A DNA stretch of 17,320 nucleotides from CAZJNX01 sp964547415. Lineage in GTDB: Bacteria > Pseudomonadota > Alphaproteobacteria > Rhizobiales > Amorphaceae. The stretch lies in NCBI GenBank assembly GCA_964547415.1, contig CAZJNX010000100.1, forward strand, positions 1-17,320. The letters are read 5' to 3'. Under the pieces are notes generated by a model that was not told the DNA's origin, did not search any database, and saw only the letters and a program-made list of their open reading frames with translations. This document shows, piece by piece, positions 12,848 through 17,320 of the stretch. Numbering within the stretch: position 1 is the stretch's first letter; every line of letters starts with the position of its first letter. The translations under genes were made by a program, and so were the position numbers.

Positions 12848-14350
12848 TCAGTAGGGAAAGCGGGCCGGGTAGGTGTCGGGCGCGATGGGCATGTGCTGGC
12901 AGCGCCGGTAGATCCGGTCGTAGGGCCCGAACAGCTTCTCCACCTCCTTCTCCGATTGGGCGATGACCGGCTCGATCTCCGCGTGGGCCGCCTTGATCTC
13001 CTCGATGAGGGCGGCTTCGTCGACGCGGGTGAAGGCGCCGTCCTTCAGCACCACCTCCCCGTCCACCATGGAGAAGGAAACGTCCGCCCGGCTCGCGGAG
13101 TAGACGAGCTGGTTCACCGGGTCGTTGAGCGGCGTGAAGGCGAGGGCGTCGAGCCGGTAGCCCGTGAGGTCGGCGACGTACCCCGGCGAGATGGCGCCGA
13201 GCTCGCCTTCCCGCCCGAGCGCCTTCGCCCCGCCGAGGGTCCCCGCCCGGTACATCTCGCTCGCGCCCGTCCAGCGGGTGTGGTCGCCCCTCAGCTTCTG
13301 GAGGAGCGCGCCCGTGACGAGGACGAGCTGCATGTCCACGTTCTCGATGGACCCGCAGCCGTCGGTCCCGAGGGAGACGTTGATCCCCGCGTCGAGAACC
13401 GCCCGGAGCGGGATGAGGCCGGAGCCCACCTTCAGGTTGCTGGTCGGGTTGTGCTGGATCGTCACCCCGCGCTTCGCGATGAGGTCGAGCTCCCGCGGGT
13501 TCAGCCAGACGGCGTGGATGAACTGGGTGTTCGGCTTCATGAAGCCGAGGCTGTCGAGGTACTCGATCATGGTGGTGCCGTACCAGAGCTGGCCGGTCAC
13601 CACCTGCATGCGCGTCTCCTGCACGTGCATCATGACGGGGACGTCGTGGTCGTCCGCCATCTTGCGGACGGCCTTGATGAACTCGGGCGAACAGCGCTGC
13701 GGCGCGGACGGGGCGGCGATGTAGCCGACGCGGTTCTCCCTCGGGTTCCGCTCCCGGGCGAGCTTCGTGGCGAAGGCGAGGAGCTCGTCGCCCGAGTACA
13801 TCTTCGTTCCGTCGAGCTCGGCGAGGAGCTCCTTCGGGAACTCCTCGTCCACGAAGGGAACGGCGCGGAAGAAGGGCTTGTCGAACAGGGTGATGCCGAC
13901 GAGGGCGCGGATGCCGACGTCCTCGTAGGCCTGGAAGGCCGCCTCCACCCAGTCCTCGCGGATGCGCGGCGAGACGTTGAGGTCGTCGCACATGGTCGTC
14001 GTGCCTGTGCGCACCGCCTCGAGCGCGCCGACCATGGTGCGCAGGTAGACCTGCCGCGGGGTGTACTCGATCGGGCGGAGCGGGCGGACGTAGTTCATCC
14101 ACAGCTCCAGGGGCATGTTGTCCTTGCGCCCCTTGTAGTAGTGCTCGTGGCTGTGGTGGTGGCCGTTGATGAGCCCGGGCGTCAAGAGGAGGCCGGCGCA
14201 GTCGATCCGCTCCCCCTCCGGCTCGGCCACGCCCGCGGGGCGGATCTCGCGGATGGTGCGCCCGTCCACCACGATGTCGACCGCGCCCTCGCTCGGCCGC
14301 GCCTCCTCCCCAAGGAGGGCCCGCGCCCCCGTCAGCGTCCTCGTCGCCAT
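12848..14350 (-). CDS. Metal-dependent amidohydrolase, TRZ/ATZ-type deaminase or hydrolase
   Basis: This is a 500-aa amidohydrolase-superfamily enzyme, the second gene of a tandem pair. The metal-site pattern is complete: H64 and H66 (PGLINGHHHSHEH), H242 (MMHVQET, with E245 three residues on), H279 (FIHAVW) and D330 (SLGTDG). HNPTSNLKVGSG at 300-311 is the family signature of cytosine/guanine deaminases, SsnA and triazine hydrolases. The N-terminal small beta domain (residues 1-55) and its C-terminal half (380-440) flank the TIM barrel. The extra histidines in HHHSHEH are unusual for the family and could shift metal binding. The likely reaction is hydrolytic deamination or amide cleavage of a ring compound. 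The start at 14350 follows AAAGGGAA. A C-terminal extension after 440 is charged and helical. Confidence 0.88.
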   Translation of the reverse strand: MATRTLTGARALLGEEARPSEGAVDIVVDGRTIREIRPAGVAEPEGERIDCAGLLLTPGLINGHHHSHEHYYKGRKDNMPLELWMNYVRPLRPIEYTPRQVYLRTMVGALEAVRTGTTTMCDDLNVSPRIREDWVEAAFQAYEDVGIRALVGITLFDKPFFRAVPFVDEEFPKELLAELDGTKMYSGDELLAFATKLARERNPRENRVGYIAAPSAPQRCSPEFIKAVRKMADDHDVPVMMHVQETRMQVVTGQLWYGTTMIEYLDSLGFMKPNTQFIHAVWLNPRELDLIAKRGVTIQHNPTSNLKVGSGLIPLRAVLDAGINVSLGTDGCGSIENVDMQLVLVTGALLQKLRGDHTRWTGASEMYRAGTLGGAKALGREGELGAISPGYVADLTGYRLDALAFTPLNDPVNQLVYSASRADVSFSMVDGEVVLKDGAFTRVDEAALIEEIKAAHAEIEPVIAQSEKEVEKLFGPYDRIYRRCQHMPIAPDTYPARFPY

Positions 14351-14381
14351 CGCCCGTTCCCTTTCTCTTCGATCCCGTCGT

Positions 14382-15884
14382 TCAGATTTCCGGCAGCGCG
14401 AGCGGGAAGGCCTCCCCGGCCGTCCGCCCCGCCCAGTCCCGCTTCGGCACGTCCTCGAGCCCCCGCGCCTGGCCGGCCGCGAGGGTGGCCGAGGCCTCCT
14501 CCACGTCGATGGTCGCGACCTCGCCGTCCGCCACCAGCTGCCGGCCGCCCACGTAGACGTCCCGGACCGCCCGGTCCTGGGCGGAGAAGATCAGCCCCCG
14601 CAGCGGGTCCCGGGGGGGCTGCATCATGGGATGGGCGAGGTCGACGAGGACGACGTCGGCCTTCGCGCCGGGCGCGAGGCGGCCGATGTCGTCCCGGAAG
14701 AGGGCCTTCGCCCCGCCCGTCGTCGCGCAGTCGAGGACGAGGCCGGCGGACGCGCCGTCCACGTCCCGGGCGGCCACCTTGGCGAGGATCGCCGCCCAGC
14801 GCATCTCGTCGAGCATGTTGTGGGGGAAGGTGTCGGTGCCGATGCACACGTTGACGCCCCGCTTCACGTAGCGGGCGAGCCACTCGAGGGTGACGCCGCC
14901 GCGGGCGAACTGGTTGGGGCAGTGGGCGACGGAGGCGCCGCTCGTCGCGAGGCGGTCGAGGTCCTCCTGGTCGGGCCAGCGGATCCAGGAATGCTCGTCG
15001 ATGAAGATGGCGTGGCCGATGGTCATGTGCCGGTCGAGGACGCCGAGGCTTTCGAGCCAGGCGAGCGGCGTCATGCCGTGGCGGCGCATCATCTCGCGGA
15101 ACTCCACGACGCTCTGGGAGGCGTGGATCGTCATGGGAAGGTTCCGGCGGACGGCCTCGTCGTGGGCGGCGCGGATGAGGTCCGCCGTGCAGGTGTCGAT
15201 CTGGCCGCAGGCGACGAGGCCGGAAAAGAGCGGGTTGTCCGCCGCGGCGATGCCGTCGAGGAAGGCCATGGCCTCGGCGAAGGCGCGCAGGCCCGCCGCC
15301 TCGTCCCAGTCGTACAGGACCTCCCGCCCGTTCGGCGTGTACCAGGTGCCGGAGCGGAAGGAGGGCGCGAACACGGTGCGGATGCCGATGGCGGCGATGT
15401 CCTCCACCCAGGCGGGGCGCATCGGCGAGTAGTCCATCACGGTGGTGACGCCGCTCTTCAGCATCTCGTGGATGGCAAGGCGCGCGGCGGCGCGGCGGGC
15501 CCCCTCGTCGTGGGCGAGGTGGGCGGCCACGCCCCCCTTTTCCATCTCGGCGAGCGTGGCGGTGCGGGGCGAGCGGCCGACGAGCTGGATGAACTCGTAG
15601 AGCGTCGACATGAAGAACTGCCGGCTCTTGCGCTCTTCCGTGAGGCCGCGGAGGAACGGCTCCGACGTCGGATGGCTGTGGGCGTCGACGAGGCCCGGCA
15701 TCGCCATGAGGCCGCGCCCGTCGACCTCGCGCGTCGCGGCGCCCTCCGGCGGGCGGTAGTCCTTTCCCACGTGGACGAGGGTGTCGCCCTCGAAGGCGAC
15801 GTCGATGCCGCGTGCGTAGGCATGGCGGCCCGCCGCGCCGTCCCAGGCGATCGCGACGTCGAGGTTGCGGATGACGGTGATCAT
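14382..15884 (-). CDS. Second metal-dependent amidohydrolase, TRZ/ATZ-type
   Basis: Also 500 aa, it lies 31 bp upstream of the previous gene on the same strand, probably in one transcript. The metal ligands are H69 and H71 (MPGLVDAHSHPTSEPF), H254 (TIHASQS), H291 (IGHAIFIDEH) and D351 (CIGTDTFPHNMLDE). HCPNQ at 321-325 occupies the place of the HNPTSN box of its neighbour. The two proteins differ through most of the barrel and active-site loops, so they are not a recent duplication and probably perform different steps. MRW at 361-363 and a long insertion around 85-130 (rich in acidic and basic residues) distinguish this protein. No signal peptide is present, so a cytoplasmic enzyme is expected. 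The ATG at 15884 follows GGGAAAGG. The deaminase versus hydrolase choice is not resolvable from sequence. Confidence 0.88.
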   Translation of the reverse strand: MITVIRNLDVAIAWDGAAGRHAYARGIDVAFEGDTLVHVGKDYRPPEGAATREVDGRGLMAMPGLVDAHSHPTSEPFLRGLTEERKSRQFFMSTLYEFIQLVGRSPRTATLAEMEKGGVAAHLAHDEGARRAAARLAIHEMLKSGVTTVMDYSPMRPAWVEDIAAIGIRTVFAPSFRSGTWYTPNGREVLYDWDEAAGLRAFAEAMAFLDGIAAADNPLFSGLVACGQIDTCTADLIRAAHDEAVRRNLPMTIHASQSVVEFREMMRRHGMTPLAWLESLGVLDRHMTIGHAIFIDEHSWIRWPDQEDLDRLATSGASVAHCPNQFARGGVTLEWLARYVKRGVNVCIGTDTFPHNMLDEMRWAAILAKVAARDVDGASAGLVLDCATTGGAKALFRDDIGRLAPGAKADVVLVDLAHPMMQPPRDPLRGLIFSAQDRAVRDVYVGGRQLVADGEVATIDVEEASATLAAGQARGLEDVPKRDWAGRTAGEAFPLALPEI

Positions 15885-16129
15885 GGCCTTTCCCGGTCTT
15901 CGGCGGTGCCGTCGGCGGCGGGGCACCGGGCCGGCCGGCAGGCGCCGTGCTGCGGGCGGACGGCCCGCGGTCCCGCTCCTCCCCTGCCGCGGTCCGGCCC
16001 TCGAAGGGGGCGGCATGGCCAGCCGGATCCTTCGACGCGAGCGGTGAAGCGCCCGGGGCGGGGGCGGCGGGAGCGGACGGACGCGCCACGCGAGAGGGAA
16101 GGCGGAGGGGACGGTGCGCAGCCCATCCG

Positions 16130-16912
16130 TCAGCGACACGCGAACAGGCGCCCGTGACGGGCGAGCGGGGCCGGGTCGAGGCCGGCGTGGCGAAGCGCGC
16201 CCCACAGGGTGACGGCCACGGAATCGAGGACGGTGACGCCGGCCTCCCGCTCGATGGCGGCCGCCTCCTCCTGTCCGCGGAAGTTGGTGCACACGATGGC
16301 GACGGCGTCGGGCCGGGCCGCCGCCGCCTCGCGCACGAGGTCGCCGACGAGGGCGGGCGAATACTCGGCGAAGGAGAAGTTGCCCGGGTCCTCGAGCCGC
16401 CTGTCGGCGACCACCTCGATCCCGTGACGGGCGTATTCGGCGAGGATCCGCTCCTGGATCTCCGACAGGTACGGGGTCACGACGCCGAGGCGGCGAACGC
16501 CGAGGGCGGCGAACGCCTCATGGTAGGCGAGGGTCGTGGTGGTGGCCGGCACGCCGGTGGCGTCGGCGACGGCGGTGGCGAGGGCCTCGTCGGTCTCGAT
16601 GCCGAGCCAGCTCGCCGAGGTGCCGTTCCAGGCGATCACGTCGGGCCTCGCCTCGGCGAGGGCGGTCGCCGCCTCCACCGCCCGCGCCGGCGTGAACTGG
16701 CTGCGCGAGCGCTCCGAGAGCGAGATCTCGGTCACCGGCAGCCGCGCGAAGTGGGCGGTCGCCGCGCCACCGAGGTCGGCGAGCATCGCGCCCGTCACCG
16801 GCTCGAGCACCGTGTTGGAGGACGGAACGATCATCCCGATCCGCTTCCAGCCCGCGGCCGGCAGGTCCCTTGCCCGCCCGGCCGCGGTTCCGGTCATCGT
16901 CTCCACCGTCAT
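16130..16912 (-). CDS. Asp/Glu racemase-superfamily enzyme, arylmalonate decarboxylase / maleate isomerase group
   Basis: This 260-aa protein consists of two pseudo-symmetric Rossmann-like lobes. The start of the fold is GWKRIGMIVPSSNTVLEP (21-38), typical of maleate isomerases and arylmalonate decarboxylases. Racemases and isomerases of this fold use two cysteines. Here the first site is G97 (AWNGTSASW) and only the second is Cys, C208 (AIVCTNFRG). In arylmalonate decarboxylase the same pattern occurs: Gly, then Thr-Ser, a VTPY tyrosine (here Y148) and a single C-terminal-lobe Cys. That favours decarboxylation or a one-cysteine reaction, though CTN in place of CGG leaves isomerase relatives possible. 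I chose ATG 16912 (GAGAGG nine bases upstream) over a TTG 33 bases earlier; ATG 16897 is also possible. It lies 245 bp upstream of the amidohydrolase pair on the same strand. Confidence 0.82.
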   Translation of the reverse strand: MTVETMTGTAAGRARDLPAAGWKRIGMIVPSSNTVLEPVTGAMLADLGGAATAHFARLPVTEISLSERSRSQFTPARAVEAATALAEARPDVIAWNGTSASWLGIETDEALATAVADATGVPATTTTLAYHEAFAALGVRRLGVVTPYLSEIQERILAEYARHGIEVVADRRLEDPGNFSFAEYSPALVGDLVREAAAARPDAVAIVCTNFRGQEEAAAIEREAGVTVLDSVAVTLWGALRHAGLDPAPLARHGRLFACR

Positions 16913-16926
16913 CCTGGCGTTCCTCT

Positions 16927-16940
16927 CTCCCCCGGGGGAG
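16927..16940 (-). promoter_or_regulatory. 14-bp palindrome overlapping the ribosome-binding region of the racemase-like gene
   Basis: CTCCCCCGGGGGAG is perfectly palindromic and lies 15 bases before the start at 16912. On the transcript its second half runs into the GGGGGAGAGAGG purine tract that serves as Shine-Dalgarno. Pairing could reduce ribosome access, or a dimeric repressor could bind it. Confidence 0.3.
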
Positions 16941-17184
16941 GCCAAGCAAGCACCGGGCCAACGGCGGCAGTCCCCGCATTCTCGGTCTCGAGCCGCGCGG
17001 CACGGCGAGAAGCGCCCGGTCCTCGCGCACGGCCGTCGCCACCGATCGTCTTGGACGGACCGCTCCGGCGTCGCCGCCGCATAGGTGTCGTCCCGCCGGT
17101 CGGGGGCCGAAGCGGGGTTGCCGTCCCGCCGCGCCGCCCGCGGTCGCCCCCGGGCGCCTGGCCCTCGGCCCTGAAGGCGATGAT

Positions 17185-17215
17185 CCCGCGGCGGTGCAGT
17201 GCCCCCCGCCGCGGG
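17185..17215. terminator. 10-bp GC hairpin next to the terminal tandem repeat
   Basis: CCCGCGGCGG (17185-17194) and CCGCCGCGGG (17206-17215) pair perfectly around an 11-nt loop. No T-tract follows on either side. It may end transcription entering from beyond the window edge, or mark the border of the repeat array that starts 25 bases on. Confidence 0.4.
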
Positions 17216-17239
17216 CGCCCCATCCGTTGCGGAGGCAAG

Positions 17240-17320
17240 CCCGGCAGAGCCGCCCTTGCCCGGCAGAGCCGCCCTTGCCGGCAGAGCCGCCCTTCCCCGG
17301 CAGAGCCGCCCTTCCCCGGC
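17240..17320. repeat. 19-bp tandem repeat array running off the window end
   Basis: The unit is CCCGGCAGAGCCGCCCTTS. Copies lie at 17240-17258, 17259-17277, 17278-17295 (one C short) and 17296-17314, followed by a partial copy CCCGGC. The first two copies end in G, the next two in C. Each unit contains the mini-hairpin CGGC-AGA-GCCG. The length is not a multiple of three and one copy is 18 bp, so the array does not encode a regular peptide repeat. There are no spacers between units. Confidence 0.9.

Larger units (their letters stand above)
16913..17239. other. 327-bp region upstream of the racemase-like gene, no gene seen
   Basis: An open frame crosses this stretch on the minus strand, but its translation is Arg/Gly/Pro-biased low-complexity sequence with no recognisable domain and no ribosome-binding site. 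The region holds the palindrome at 16927-16940 and the hairpin at 17185-17215. The only A/T-containing promoter-like patch facing the gene is CCTATGCGG on the minus strand near 17075-17085, without a partner -35. Confidence 0.5.

Noticed and set aside
12779..14854. Very long plus-strand frame across the amidohydrolases
   Set aside because: Third-position GC artefact with low-complexity translation opposite a complete metal-site enzyme.
9621..16912. Nicotinate (maleamate) degradation cluster
   Set aside because: A racemase-fold enzyme and amide hydrolases are present, but there is no nicotinate hydroxylase, 2,5-dihydroxypyridine dioxygenase or isochorismatase-type maleamate amidase, and the racemase-like protein lacks the first cysteine of maleate isomerase.
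16909..17238. 109-aa minus-strand frame upstream of the racemase-like gene
   Set aside because: Arg/Gly/Pro-biased, no ribosome-binding site, no hydrophobic core and no recognisable motif.
17240..17320. CRISPR array
   Set aside because: Units of 18-19 bp are directly adjacent with no unique spacers, and there are no cas genes.

Overview
The window is very GC-rich, apparently chromosomal DNA. Strong third-position G/C bias leaves long spurious open frames opposite the real genes. The gene families fit a heterotrophic alphaproteobacterium: a DprA tail, a pentapeptide-repeat exoprotein ending in the C-terminal signature common in that class, GMC oxidoreductases and amidohydrolases. This assignment is inference. 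I see no tRNA, rRNA, insertion sequence, integrase or CRISPR array.

Left part (1-5240). The 3' end of dprA (31-333) has stops just upstream in its own frame. It converges on a two-gene minus-strand unit: a glyoxalase-I-like protein (1493-1933) and a 10-TM EamA exporter (588-1496), joined by a GTGA start/stop overlap. A small secreted protein (2054-2572) and a GMC/choline-dehydrogenase-type flavoenzyme (2644-4281) follow on the same strand. Divergent from the flavoenzyme is an aquaporin Z gene (4546 to about 5237). It is conserved over its full length but carries one frameshift and one Trp-to-TGA stop, so it is a fresh pseudogene or contains sequence errors.

Middle (5268-9348). An RTX nonapeptide-repeat protein (5268-6290) and a secreted pentapeptide-repeat protein (8518-9348) flank a 4-TM membrane protein and an alpha/beta hydrolase. 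The two repeat proteins share a 19-bp promoter element (16 of 19 identical) around a GTGAC-N4-GTCAC palindrome. In both cases it sits in the same orientation and about 29 bp from a candidate -10 box, which suggests one CRP/FNR-type regulator controls both exported proteins.

Right part (9621-16912). This is a catabolic-looking cluster: amidase and cyclase-family hydrolase (ATGA-coupled), a divergent crotonase lacking both hydratase glutamates, two 500-aa metal-dependent amidohydrolases in tandem, and an Asp/Glu-racemase-superfamily enzyme with only the C-terminal cysteine, as in arylmalonate decarboxylase. Together they suggest hydrolytic opening of a cyclic amide or N-heterocycle, deamination or amide cleavage, then decarboxylation or CoA-linked processing. 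The substrate cannot be read from the sequence. The window ends inside a 19-bp tandem repeat preceded by a strong hairpin.
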